A program made the translations under genes and the position numbers. Source: Flavobacteriaceae bacterium (GTDB taxonomy: Bacteria; Bacteroidota; Bacteroidia; Flavobacteriales; Flavobacteriaceae). Taken from it: a DNA stretch of 56,674 nt. The stretch lies in the NCBI GenBank assembly GCA_030830625.1, contig JAURMQ010000115.1:1-56674 (forward strand). The letters run 5' to 3'. Of the stretch, positions 16,455-24,546 are shown piece after piece (the first letter of the stretch is position 1; the number at the start of each line of letters is the position of its first letter). The notes under the pieces were generated by a model. The model was not told the origin of the DNA, searched no databases, and worked only from the letters and a program-made list of their open reading frames with translations.

Positions 16455-16622
16455 TTATTAAAATTTAAATCAAAGGATGTTAAAAAAATTTCATCCCTCA
16501 ATTTAGTGAAATGATATCCTTTTTTTAAAACTTTTTGTTAATGATTTCATCCACGCTCTTTTTTTGAAGACGGTTTGAACATTTTTTATTAAATTAGAAA
16601 AAAATTAAACCTCAATTAAAAT

Positions 16623-17954
16623 ATGAAAGCACTTAACCTCAGCATCTTACTTTTGCTATTGACTGTCTTTCAATCGCTTTACAGCCAACAAGTAGAATTT
16701 GAAGAATACGATCTCGAAAACGGTCTTCACGTAATCCTGCACCAAGACAATTCTGTACCCATAGTGACCACCTCGGTTTTGTATCACGTTGGTTCCAAAG
16801 ATGAAAATCCTGAAAGAACAGGTTTTGCCCATTTCTTTGAACACCTACTGTTTGAAGGCACAAAAAACATTTCCAAAGGGAAATGGTTCAGCATTGTCAC
16901 CGGTAACGGGGGTTCGAATAATGCTTACACCAATAATGATTTTACTTATTACTATGAGAATTTTCCTTCCAACAACCTCAAATTAGGCTTGTGGATGGAA
17001 TCAGAACGCATGCTTCATCCCATTATAGATCAAACGGGAGTCGACACTCAGAATGAGGTTGTGAAAGAAGAAAAACGAATGCGCTATGACAATAGTCCAT
17101 ACGGGAAATGGAATGAAAATGTCAAATCTCACCTGTACAAAGTACATCCCTACCGTCAAACTACCATTGGGAAAATGGAACATCTGGATGCAGCTACATT
17201 GGAAGAGTTTATGGCCTTCAATCAAAAATACTACATCCCCAACAATGCCACTTTAACCGTTGCGGGAGACCTCGATATCCCCCAAACCAAAAAATGGATT
17301 GAGGAATATTTTCGGTCTATTCCCAGAGGACCAGAAATAGTAAGGGTATTTCCCAAGGAGTCCCCCATTCAGGAAACCATTAAAGCAGAAGCTTTTGATC
17401 CTAACATTCAGATCCCTGCCATATTTCTCGCCTATAGAACTCCCAAACGAAATTCCAGAGATGCCAGAGTATTGGATGTTATTTCAACCTATCTCAGCCA
17501 AGGAAATAGTTCGAAACTATATAAAAAACTGGTTGACGATCAAAAAATGTCCCTCCAAGTTGCTGCTTTCAACATGAATAATGAAGACTACAGTACCTAC
17601 GTCATTTTAAGTTTACCACTGGGTGAGACTCAACTGGAAACCTTGATTACTGAAATTGATGAGGAAGTAGAAAAAATTCAAAAAGAATTGATCTCTGAGA
17701 AGGACTATCAAAAATTACAAAATCAGTTTGAATCCGATTTTGTCAGTTCCAATTCCACCATAGAAGGAATCGCCAATTCATTAGCCGAATACTATACTTT
17801 TTATGGAGGAGATACCAACTTGATCAATAAGGAATTGGAACTTTATAAATCTATTACCCGAGAAGACATCAGGAATGTCGCTCAGAAATACCTCAATCCA
17901 AGCCAGCGATTAGAATTATCTTATCTACCCGAAGCCCAAAAAGAAGAAAAATGA
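16623..17954 (+). CDS. M16-family zinc peptidase, catalytic subunit
   Basis: This is an exported insulinase-type peptidase. It starts with a signal peptide (MKALNLSILLLLLTVFQSLYSQ). The inverted zinc motif HFFEH is at residues 70-74 and the third-ligand region NEVVKEE at about 144-150. A second M16-type domain follows, but it lacks a clear R/Y element. At 443 residues it equals one half of a pitrilysin-type enzyme, so it is expected to work with the next gene's product. The stop overlaps the next ATG by 4 bases (ATGA). It acts in the periplasm or outer surface; the substrate is unknown. Confidence 0.93.
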   Translation: MKALNLSILLLLLTVFQSLYSQQVEFEEYDLENGLHVILHQDNSVPIVTTSVLYHVGSKDENPERTGFAHFFEHLLFEGTKNISKGKWFSIVTGNGGSNNAYTNNDFTYYYENFPSNNLKLGLWMESERMLHPIIDQTGVDTQNEVVKEEKRMRYDNSPYGKWNENVKSHLYKVHPYRQTTIGKMEHLDAATLEEFMAFNQKYYIPNNATLTVAGDLDIPQTKKWIEEYFRSIPRGPEIVRVFPKESPIQETIKAEAFDPNIQIPAIFLAYRTPKRNSRDARVLDVISTYLSQGNSSKLYKKLVDDQKMSLQVAAFNMNNEDYSTYVILSLPLGETQLETLITEIDEEVEKIQKELISEKDYQKLQNQFESDFVSSNSTIEGIANSLAEYYTFYGGDTNLINKELELYKSITREDIRNVAQKYLNPSQRLELSYLPEAQKEEK

Positions 17955-19966
17955 TTAGAGCCCTAATAGTATTAATTTGCGTTGGCTTTTTGAGCAACGT
18001 TCATGCACAAGTTGACCGATCCGTCCAGCCACAAGCTGGTCCTGCTCCAGAAATTAATTTTGGAACGCCCAAAGAACATACGTTCAAAAATGGACTTACA
18101 CTACTGGTTGTAGAGAACCATAAACTGCCTCAAGTTTCTGTTTCCCTTCTTATCGATAACCCCTTGTATGTGGAAGGGGATAAGGCTGGCGCATCAGGCT
18201 TGTTGGGAAGGATGATGGGCAAAGGGTCCAAAAACATCCCCAAAGATGATTTTGAAGAAGAAATCGACTTTATGGGTGCGCGGTTGAATATAAATTCTGA
18301 AGGAGCCTTTGCCAGTTCCCTAAAACGCTATTTCCCCAGAGTTTTTGAAATGATGGCCGATGCCGTATTGCATCCCTCTTTCCTCGAAGAAGAATTCGAA
18401 AAAGAAGTAAACAAAACCTTAGAAGGGATCAAATCCAATGAAAAAGACGTCAAAACAGCTGCACGAAGAGTAGAGAACATACTGTCCTACGGAAAAAATC
18501 ACCCCCTTGGCGAATATGTATCGGAAGAAAGTGTAAAAAAAGTAACCTTAGAGGATCTGAAAAAACTTTATGAAAAAAACTTTCACGCCCTAAAGGCATA
18601 CGTTATCATCGTGGGGGATATCGATTTTGATTCCGCCAAGAATTTAACCAAACAGTACTTGGGAAATTGGGACAAAGGGGAGCTTGTTACCTCAGAGTTT
18701 ACTGAGCCAGAAAACGTATCCCAAACCCAAATTGCATTGGTTGAAATGCCCAATGCCGTTCAGTCCGAAATCTCGGTTTTAAGCACCTCAAGTATAGACA
18801 GGAACAACCCCGATTATTATGCAGTCATCATAGCCAACCAGATTTTGGGTGGGGGTGCAGAGGCCAGACTATTTCTGAACTTAAGAGAGGATAAAGGATA
18901 TACCTATGGTTCCTATTCTCGGTACACCGTCAATCACAAAACCAAATCCCGTATGCGGGCTTTTGCAGCCGTTCGAAATGCAGTGACCGATAGTGCTGTA
19001 GTTCAATTGCTTTATGAAATTGACCGCATCAATAAAGAAATGGTCACTGAGGATGAATTGAAATTGGTCAAAGAAAAATATGCAGGTTCGCTCATTCGAT
19101 CACTTGAAAACCCTCAAAATATCGCCAATTTTGCATACGAAATCAAAACTCAAAAATTGCCAGACAATTTTTACAATATGCTTTTGAAAAATATTCAAAA
19201 AGTCAGTCGGGAGGACATCATCAGGGTCTCCAAAAAATACTTTAATCCCGATCATATGCAAGTATTAGTCACAGGAAAAGGAAGCGATATTCTAACTTCT
19301 CTTGAAAATATAGAATTCAATGGCCAACCCATCCCCTTGAGCTATTACGACAAATACGGCAAGGCTACCGAACGACCAGAATTTTCAACCCCCTTGCCCG
19401 AGGGACTGAGTACCCAAAAAGTTCTCGATGGCTATATCGAAGCCATTGGTGGCAGGGATCCATTATCCAATGTAAAAACAAAGCATATGTTATTGGAAGC
19501 CACTATGCAAGGCATGACCATCCAATTGTCTAACCGGCAAACCTCCAAAAAACAAATGAGCGTCGAAGTCAGTATGATGGGTAATGTTATGCAAAAAACC
19601 GTAATCAACCCCACCCAAGCCTACAACGAAATACAAGGGCGAAAAATAGAAATGAAAGGAGTTGATTTGGAAAATGCGCAAAAAGAAGCAAGCTTATTTC
19701 CTGAATTGGTAGCCGACTTAGATCAAATTTCGCTTAAAGGAATCGTTTCTGTAGATGGAAAAGATGCCTACGAAATCAAATGGTCTGACAAAAAAACCTT
19801 TTATTATGCCGTCGACGGTTTTCTCAAAATCCAAATGGTAGAAACCATGGAAATCCAAGGACAAATTCAAACTTCAACGACTTCGTTTAATGATTATAAA
19901 GCCGTTGAAGGCATCCTTATCCCACAAAATTACCATGGATATGGGACCCCAAAAAATGGATTTTGA
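17951..19966 (+). CDS. M16-family non-catalytic subunit with LolA-like tail, probable 3' frameshift
   Basis: This is the partner of the preceding peptidase. It has a signal peptide (about 20 residues) and two M16 domains. At the position of HxxEH it reads SGLLGRMMGKG, so the zinc site is absent, while the R/Y element is present (LFLNLREDKGYTYG, residues 307-320). After residue 490 comes an extra domain of about 180 residues resembling LolA/outer-membrane-lipoprotein-sorting-like domains. The frame stops at 19966 after GYGTPKNGF. Removing one base near 19926-19934, for example one A of AAAA, would let reading continue as TMDMGPQKMDF and end at 20018 with SDELFE, a typical C-terminus for this domain. 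The gene is therefore either slightly truncated or carries a sequencing error. Confidence 0.9.
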   Translation: MIRALIVLICVGFLSNVHAQVDRSVQPQAGPAPEINFGTPKEHTFKNGLTLLVVENHKLPQVSVSLLIDNPLYVEGDKAGASGLLGRMMGKGSKNIPKDDFEEEIDFMGARLNINSEGAFASSLKRYFPRVFEMMADAVLHPSFLEEEFEKEVNKTLEGIKSNEKDVKTAARRVENILSYGKNHPLGEYVSEESVKKVTLEDLKKLYEKNFHALKAYVIIVGDIDFDSAKNLTKQYLGNWDKGELVTSEFTEPENVSQTQIALVEMPNAVQSEISVLSTSSIDRNNPDYYAVIIANQILGGGAEARLFLNLREDKGYTYGSYSRYTVNHKTKSRMRAFAAVRNAVTDSAVVQLLYEIDRINKEMVTEDELKLVKEKYAGSLIRSLENPQNIANFAYEIKTQKLPDNFYNMLLKNIQKVSREDIIRVSKKYFNPDHMQVLVTGKGSDILTSLENIEFNGQPIPLSYYDKYGKATERPEFSTPLPEGLSTQKVLDGYIEAIGGRDPLSNVKTKHMLLEATMQGMTIQLSNRQTSKKQMSVEVSMMGNVMQKTVINPTQAYNEIQGRKIEMKGVDLENAQKEASLFPELVADLDQISLKGIVSVDGKDAYEIKWSDKKTFYYAVDGFLKIQMVETMEIQGQIQTSTTSFNDYKAVEGILIPQNYHGYGTPKNGF

Positions 19967-20074
19967 GGTAAAGTCTATCACTCTAAACGAACCCATGTCT
20001 GACGAATTATTCGAATAAAAAAAGACAGACATCCCTCTTTTTGAGAACGCTTAATTTAATTCTATCATTGACCT

Positions 20075-20446
20075 ATGAAAAAAAGACCATTCTTGTCGCT
20101 GTTGATCGGACTCTGGGTTTTGAGTGCTACGGCCTGTAAAAACAATACTACTCCAAAAACCATTGAAGTAAAAACGCAAACTGCCCAAACCGTTAAGGCC
20201 TCTTTTGATAAAGCACAAAAAATCGCCATGAATATCGAAGGAATGGTTTGTGCCATGGGCTGTGCGGCTGTTATTGAAAAAAACCTTAACCAAACCGCTG
20301 GAATTAAAGAGGCCAAGGTGGATTTTGAAACCAAAAAAGCAACATTGATCTACGATGCTGAAATACTAACCCCCAATGAGATCACACAAGTCGTCCTTAA
20401 AACAGGAGAGTCTTATTCGGTAAAAGATTTCAAATTATTGGACTAG
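20075..20446 (+). CDS. heavy-metal-associated (HMA) domain lipoprotein
   Basis: A 123-residue lipoprotein: signal sequence with lipobox ATAC and Cys21, a Lys/Thr-rich linker, then one HMA ferredoxin-like domain. The metal motif is GMVCAMGC (Cys59 and Cys63), a form with three residues between the cysteines as found in many Bacteroidota HMA proteins. It would bind copper or a similar soft metal at the cell surface or in the periplasm. No P-type ATPase or efflux gene lies nearby, so its partner is unknown. Its last four bases overlap the end of gldD on the other strand (shared CTAG). Confidence 0.88.
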   Translation: MKKRPFLSLLIGLWVLSATACKNNTTPKTIEVKTQTAQTVKASFDKAQKIAMNIEGMVCAMGCAAVIEKNLNQTAGIKEAKVDFETKKATLIYDAEILTPNEITQVVLKTGESYSVKDFKLLD

Positions 20447-21009
20447 TACTTCCAACGTAAACTTTCCATAAAATGCATTACGTCTCGCTCTACATATTTA
20501 GCGGCAGGCATGATGGAATCGTAGTTGGGCCTTGAGTAAAAATAAAGCGATCCCATGAGGAAGTGATCGGTAGAGTCGGTCAGAAAAAACTGTAACTGAG
20601 AAGCCGCATTTCCAACTACTGTAAACAAAGTACCGTATACCTTTTGCTCTGGAGCTATAAATACCTTTTCGGGAATTTCCTGAGCTTTGACCCTATGTTT
20701 TCCAGGAAGCTGATAGGCGTCATTTAATAAGGAATCTATATTATTTTCCACTTCTACATAGGACAGATAAAGGGTCGCTTTCATTTTAGGATAGTACAAA
20801 TAGGGTGCATTTGAATTCTTCCCTTTCAGTTCAACCCAGTCGTTGTATTCAAATTCAAAGGGATAAGAATCGGGGGCCGATCTATATTGGGGTTCTGGAA
20901 ATTGAAGACGCAACAAGGCTTTAGGCTTAGGCTGTTGAACCCTATCACAACTCACCATAAATAAACCCAAAAACAGAAAAAATATCAATGCCCAATTTAT
21001 TATTCTCAT
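20443..21009 (-). CDS. gldD: gliding motility lipoprotein GldD
   Basis: The 188-residue product is a lipoprotein (signal peptide with lipobox MVSC, Cys21) of the GldD family, which is needed for gliding and type IX secretion in Flavobacterium. Family-like segments include LLRLQFPEPQYR, YPKMKATLYLSYV, FFLTDSTDHFLMGSLYF and RDVMHFMESLRW. The gene overlaps the end of gldE by 4 bases, in the conserved order mutY-ssb-gldE-gldD. Its presence means the organism probably glides or at least has the type IX secretion machinery. Confidence 0.95.
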   Translation of the reverse strand: MRIINWALIFFLFLGLFMVSCDRVQQPKPKALLRLQFPEPQYRSAPDSYPFEFEYNDWVELKGKNSNAPYLYYPKMKATLYLSYVEVENNIDSLLNDAYQLPGKHRVKAQEIPEKVFIAPEQKVYGTLFTVVGNAASQLQFFLTDSTDHFLMGSLYFYSRPNYDSIMPAAKYVERDVMHFMESLRWKY

Positions 21010-22322
21010 GAAGTAGAGGGTAAAATGACCTTGATCCTTTTGATTCTTTTACGATCAACAGATTCTATAACAAACTGATAGCCTTCAAATTGAATGACCT
21101 GCCCAATTTTGGGAAAGGCTTGGGACACTTCTAGAACAAATCCTGCAATGGATTCGGATTCTCCCTTATATTTTTCAAAGGTCTCTTCCTCTTCCAATTC
21201 AATGACTTTGTAGAAATCTTTGAGGTTGATCTTTGCGTCAAAAACAAAAGTATGATCATCCAATTTGGAGTAATTCAAATCGTCGTCGTCAAATTCATCG
21301 CTGATGTCTCCAACAATCTCCTCAATGACATCCTCAAATGTGATCACTCCCGAGGTCCCTCCATATTCATCAACGACTACTGCCAAATGAATTTTTTTCT
21401 GTTGAAATTCTTTCAAAAGATCATCCAATTTTTTGTTTTCCGGAACGTAAAAAGGAGGTTTTAAAAGCCTTTTCCATTCAAAACTGGACTGCTCAATGTG
21501 CGGTAATAAATCTTTGATGTATAGGATCCCCACAATATTATCCATACTATCCGAAAATACAGGTACCCTTGAAAATCCTTTTTCAAGAATGAGAGGAACT
21601 ATGGTTTCCATATCCATTTCTTCAGACAATGCAAACACATCAATTCGAGGACACATCACCTGCTTGGTATCGGTATTTCCGAAGTTAACGATGCCCTGTA
21701 AAATCTTGTGTTCTTCTTTGGTTGTTTCTTCTTCGCCCGTCAATTCCAAAGCCTGAGACAACTTGTCAATAGAAAATTCATTGTTTTTTTGAGCCAATCT
21801 CGATTCCATAAAACGGGTAATTTTACTCATAGGAACGGTTAGAAAGAACAAAAAGTAACGATCTAAAGTGTAGATGGGAAAGGCCATGGTTTTCGAAAAA
21901 TTCAAAGCATTCCTATTGGCGTAAACCTTAGGCAAGATTTCTCCAAAAAAGAGAATTAAAAAAGTGATGGCTCCAATCTCAATCAACAAAACGATCAATG
22001 GGTTTTGGATCTGACTAAAAAGAACCTCACCCGTAGAGGCAAAAAGCAATACTATGGCAATATTGATAAAATTATTAGTGATCAGTATTGTCGCCAACAG
22101 ACGTTTAGGATTTTGAAGCATCTCTTGGATGATCTCCATTTGTCGAGATTTATTTTCCTCCTCTGAATCCCGTTGGGCTTTGGTCAAAGAAAAAAAAGCT
22201 ACCTCAGCACCAGAGATCAGCCCTGAGATGATCAAAAGCAAAACCAGTGCGATCAACTGAATCAACAACGACCCTTGTCCATTCAAGACAACGAGTAAAA
22301 AACTTAAAGGGTCGGGATCCAA
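21006..22322 (-). CDS. gldE: gliding motility protein GldE (CNNM/CBS/CorC-HlyC type)
   Basis: This inner-membrane protein is related to magnesium/cobalt efflux CNNM proteins and is found next to gldD in gliding Bacteroidota. The N-terminal 190 residues hold a DUF21/CNNM membrane domain (LLLIISGLISGAEVAFFSLT; FGEILPKVYANRN). Then comes a CBS pair, with FSRVPVFSDSMDNIVGILYIKDL and VVVDEYGGTSGVITFEDVIEEIVGDI, and a CorC/HlyC C-terminal domain. The start is TTG (MDPDPLSF), in keeping with other GldE N-termini. It is 16 bases after ssb and overlaps gldD. Confidence 0.95.
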   Translation of the reverse strand: MDPDPLSFLLVVLNGQGSLLIQLIALVLLLIISGLISGAEVAFFSLTKAQRDSEEENKSRQMEIIQEMLQNPKRLLATILITNNFINIAIVLLFASTGEVLFSQIQNPLIVLLIEIGAITFLILFFGEILPKVYANRNALNFSKTMAFPIYTLDRYFLFFLTVPMSKITRFMESRLAQKNNEFSIDKLSQALELTGEEETTKEEHKILQGIVNFGNTDTKQVMCPRIDVFALSEEMDMETIVPLILEKGFSRVPVFSDSMDNIVGILYIKDLLPHIEQSSFEWKRLLKPPFYVPENKKLDDLLKEFQQKKIHLAVVVDEYGGTSGVITFEDVIEEIVGDISDEFDDDDLNYSKLDDHTFVFDAKINLKDFYKVIELEEEETFEKYKGESESIAGFVLEVSQAFPKIGQVIQFEGYQFVIESVDRKRIKRIKVILPSTS

Positions 22323-22338
22323 TTAATTAATGCTTTAA

Positions 22339-22758
22339 TTAAAAAGGAAGATCATTCTCTGGAGGGGCTTCCGCAGCAGGAGGGGACGATACTGAAGGAT
22401 TCGATCCGTCTCCCTCATTCTTTTTGGTGCTTAAAAAAGTAAACTCGTCCACATTGACTTCTGTAGTGTATCGGTCTTTCTGATCTTGATCTTGCCACTT
22501 TCTGGTTTTGATCTTTCCTTCGATGTAAATTTTATCCCCCTTACTGAGGTACTTCTCACATATCTCTGCAGCTTTATTCCTCACTACCACATTGTGCCAA
22601 TCGGTATGGGTCACTTTTTCACCAGAGGTTTTGTTGGTATAAACTTCATTGGTTGCAAGAGGGAATCTCCCAATACAACCTCCACCGTCGAAATAATGCA
22701 TCTTAACATCATCTCCGAGGTGGCCAATTAACATAACTTTGTTTAGCGTACCATTCAT
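22339..22758 (-). CDS. ssb: single-stranded DNA-binding protein
   Basis: This OB-fold SSB of 139 residues binds ssDNA in replication and repair. It starts MNGTLNKVMLIGHLGDD, the usual SSB N-terminus, so the ATG at 22758 is preferred over an upstream TTG at 22803. The core has a conserved WHNVVV segment and IYIEGKIKTRKWQDQD, a short Ser/Pro-rich linker follows, and the acidic tip ends DLPF, the partner-binding tail. It sits 45 bases behind mutY and before gldE. Confidence 0.96.
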   Translation of the reverse strand: MNGTLNKVMLIGHLGDDVKMHYFDGGGCIGRFPLATNEVYTNKTSGEKVTHTDWHNVVVRNKAAEICEKYLSKGDKIYIEGKIKTRKWQDQDQKDRYTTEVNVDEFTFLSTKKNEGDGSNPSVSSPPAAEAPPENDLPF

Positions 22759-22803
22759 GATAAAAGATTTTTGGATTAGTATATCAAATGTAGTGAATCG
22801 CAA

Positions 22804-23850
22804 TCAGCTGATAAAAAAATTATCTCTAAAATTTTGGAGGACTCTTGGCATGGGATAATTTTTCATTTTACGGCACTGAATATCTAAATTAGCATTCTCT
22901 TTCAGCTTGACAATCCAAAAATTAATTTCTAAAAGCTGGTGACTAAGTTTGTGAATAACGGGCAATTCATTCCATTTCTCCATCACATAATCGGCTTCGA
23001 TATGATACTTATTCAGCAGTGATTCAAGTTCTTGGGAAGTAAAATTCTTTTGTTTTTCAAAAGTTTCAATAAGCGGAAATTGATATAGATTTTGCCAAAT
23101 CCCTTTACCTTTCCTTTTTTCCAAAAGTGTATTTTTTGAATCATCGGTCAACACAAAATAGTGAAGGTAGCGTTTTTGGACCTTTATCTTTTTGGATTTG
23201 ATGGGCAGTGAACTTACTTTTCCTTGTTGGAAAGCCAAGCATTTGTTTTGAAAAATACAGTCCGAACAATTGGGACTTTTGGGAACACATTGGAGTGCGC
23301 CAAACTCCATCAAGGCCTGATTAAAATCGCCTGGTGGTGCTCCTTTCATTAATTGTTGTGCCTTTTCTTTGTAAATTTTGTGAGCTCCAGAGGCGTCTAT
23401 GGGCTGATCCATACCGAAAATTCTGGATAATACCCTGTACACATTGCCATCTACAACCGCATGATCTTGATTGAAACAAATGGAAGTAATGGCACTGGCA
23501 GTATAATCGCCTATTCCCATTAGGCGCTTTATTTTATTAAAATCGTTTGGAAACTTTCCGTCGTAAGAGTCTGCTATTTCTTTGGCAGTAGCATGAAGAT
23601 TTCTGGCTCTGGAATAATACCCCAGCCCTTGCCAAAGATGCATTACTTGATCTTCGCTGGCCTTGGCCAGTTCAGAAACGGTAGGAAAAGCTGAAATAAA
23701 TCTTTCGTAATAGGGAAGACCTTGAGCCGCTCGGGTTTGTTGTAAGATGATTTCTGACAGCCAAACATTATAGGGTTCTTTGTTCTCTCGCCAAGGAAAG
23801 GATCTGCGGTTTTCATTATACCAGTTTATTAATTTGTTATGGAAACTCAT
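22804..23850 (-). CDS. mutY: A/G-specific adenine glycosylase MutY
   Basis: The enzyme removes adenine mispaired with 8-oxoguanine. With the ATG at 23850 it has 348 residues. The catalytic Glu is in SEIILQQT (Glu33), the helix-hairpin-helix is LMGIGDYTASAI, and the catalytic Asp is in AVVDGNVYRV. The 4Fe-4S cluster loop has the canonical C-x6-C-x2-C-x5-C spacing. A C-terminal NUDIX-like 8-oxoG recognition domain follows (WQNLYQFPLIE). The frame extends to a TTG at 23892, but the longer N-terminus lacks support. First gene of the mutY-ssb-gldE-gldD run; divergent from the HU gene. Confidence 0.96.
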   Translation of the reverse strand: MSFHNKLINWYNENRRSFPWRENKEPYNVWLSEIILQQTRAAQGLPYYERFISAFPTVSELAKASEDQVMHLWQGLGYYSRARNLHATAKEIADSYDGKFPNDFNKIKRLMGIGDYTASAITSICFNQDHAVVDGNVYRVLSRIFGMDQPIDASGAHKIYKEKAQQLMKGAPPGDFNQALMEFGALQCVPKSPNCSDCIFQNKCLAFQQGKVSSLPIKSKKIKVQKRYLHYFVLTDDSKNTLLEKRKGKGIWQNLYQFPLIETFEKQKNFTSQELESLLNKYHIEADYVMEKWNELPVIHKLSHQLLEINFWIVKLKENANLDIQCRKMKNYPMPRVLQNFRDNFFIS

Positions 23851-23933
23851 CTGAGCTTTAAAAAATGAATTGTGCGAAAAACGCTTAAACAAAGATAAAA
23901 AGGTAAGTCTGAATGAATTATCATTTTAATTTT

Positions 23934-23941
23934 TATATTTG
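23934..23941 (+). promoter_or_regulatory. -7 box for the HU gene
   Basis: TATATTTG matches the Bacteroidota -7 consensus TAnnTTTG exactly and lies 50 bases before the HU ATG. No convincing TTG box was seen at the right distance upstream. Confidence 0.5.
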
Positions 23942-23990
23942 CAAGCCTTTAAATTTCTAATACTAACGTGCTAATACAAATTATTTAAAT

Positions 23991-24281
23991 ATGACAAAAG
24001 CTGATATTGTTAACAATATATCTGATCAGCTAGGTATTGATAAAACTGATGTTCAAGCCACAGTTGAAAAATTCATGAGTGAGATTAAGAACTCCTTAGA
24101 GAGTGGAGAAAACGTTTACTTAAGAGGATTCGGAAGTTTTATCATAAAAACAAGAGCGGAAAAAACGGGAAGAAATATTTCTAAGAATACTGCCGTTAAA
24201 ATTCCTGCTCATAATATCCCAGCCTTCAAACCCGCTAAAATTTTTGTAAACGGAGTTAAATCGAAGGTAGAAGTTGCTTAA
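23991..24281 (+). CDS. HU-family DNA-binding protein
   Basis: A 96-residue nucleoid protein that binds and bends DNA as a dimer. It starts MTKADIVNNISDQLGIDKTD and shows the DNA-arm region LRGFGSFIIKTRAEKTGRN with the Pro-containing turn IPAHNIPAFKPAK, standard for HU/IHF. Length is normal. A -7 box is seen 50 bases upstream. Downstream on the same strand are the 29-residue basic protein (36 bases away) and the ribonuclease gene. Confidence 0.96.
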   Translation: MTKADIVNNISDQLGIDKTDVQATVEKFMSEIKNSLESGENVYLRGFGSFIIKTRAEKTGRNISKNTAVKIPAHNIPAFKPAKIFVNGVKSKVEVA

Positions 24282-24316
24282 AAAATTATTTATAAATCCA
24301 AACTTAAAGTTGAACT

Positions 24317-24406
24317 ATGCCAAGTGGTAAAAAAAGAAAACGGCATAAGGTCGCCACGCACAAAAGAAAAAAGCGTAGAAGAGCCAACCGTCACAAGAAA
24401 AAATAG
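24317..24406 (+). CDS. 29-residue Lys/Arg-rich protein, possibly a bS22/mS38-like ribosomal protein
   Basis: The ORF from ATG 24317 to TAG 24406 encodes MPSGKKRKRHKVATHKRKKR followed by RANRHKKK. More than half the residues are Lys or Arg and there is no acidic residue. The pattern, a basic run, then a short hydrophobic turn, then a long basic helix, resembles mycobacterial bS22 and the C-terminal motif of mitochondrial mS38/AURKAIP1/COX24. That resemblance is by eye. I recall near-identical small ORFs between HU and RNase E/G genes in other Bacteroidota, which would argue that it is real, but this needs a search. It lies 35 bases after HU and 140 before the ribonuclease. It is too short for most gene finders. 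Confidence 0.75.
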   Translation: MPSGKKRKRHKVATHKRKKRRRANRHKKK

Positions 24407-24453
24407 TGTTTGGAAATACACTTAAAAACATTCTCCAAAGTTCATTGATATTT

Positions 24454-24529
24454 GATACTGCTCCGTCAGTATCTTCAGGAAAATCCTGAATATTTATTGT
24501 TTAACAACGACATGCGTAAAAGCTGTCGT
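24454..24529 (+). promoter_or_regulatory. three consecutive hairpins in the leader of the RNase E/G gene
   Basis: Hairpin 1: GATACTG/CAGTATC (24454-24473, 6-base loop). Hairpin 2: TTCAGGA/TCCTGAA (24474-24490, 3-base loop). Hairpin 3: ACGACA/TGTCGT (24507-24529, 11-base loop). GATAC of hairpin 1 could instead pair with GTATC at 24528-24532, so two alternative folds exist. None has a terminator-type T-run. In E. coli the rne leader forms hairpins used for self-cleavage control; the same role here is inference. Confidence 0.5.
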
Positions 24530-24546
24530 ATCTAAAATTCATCAGA

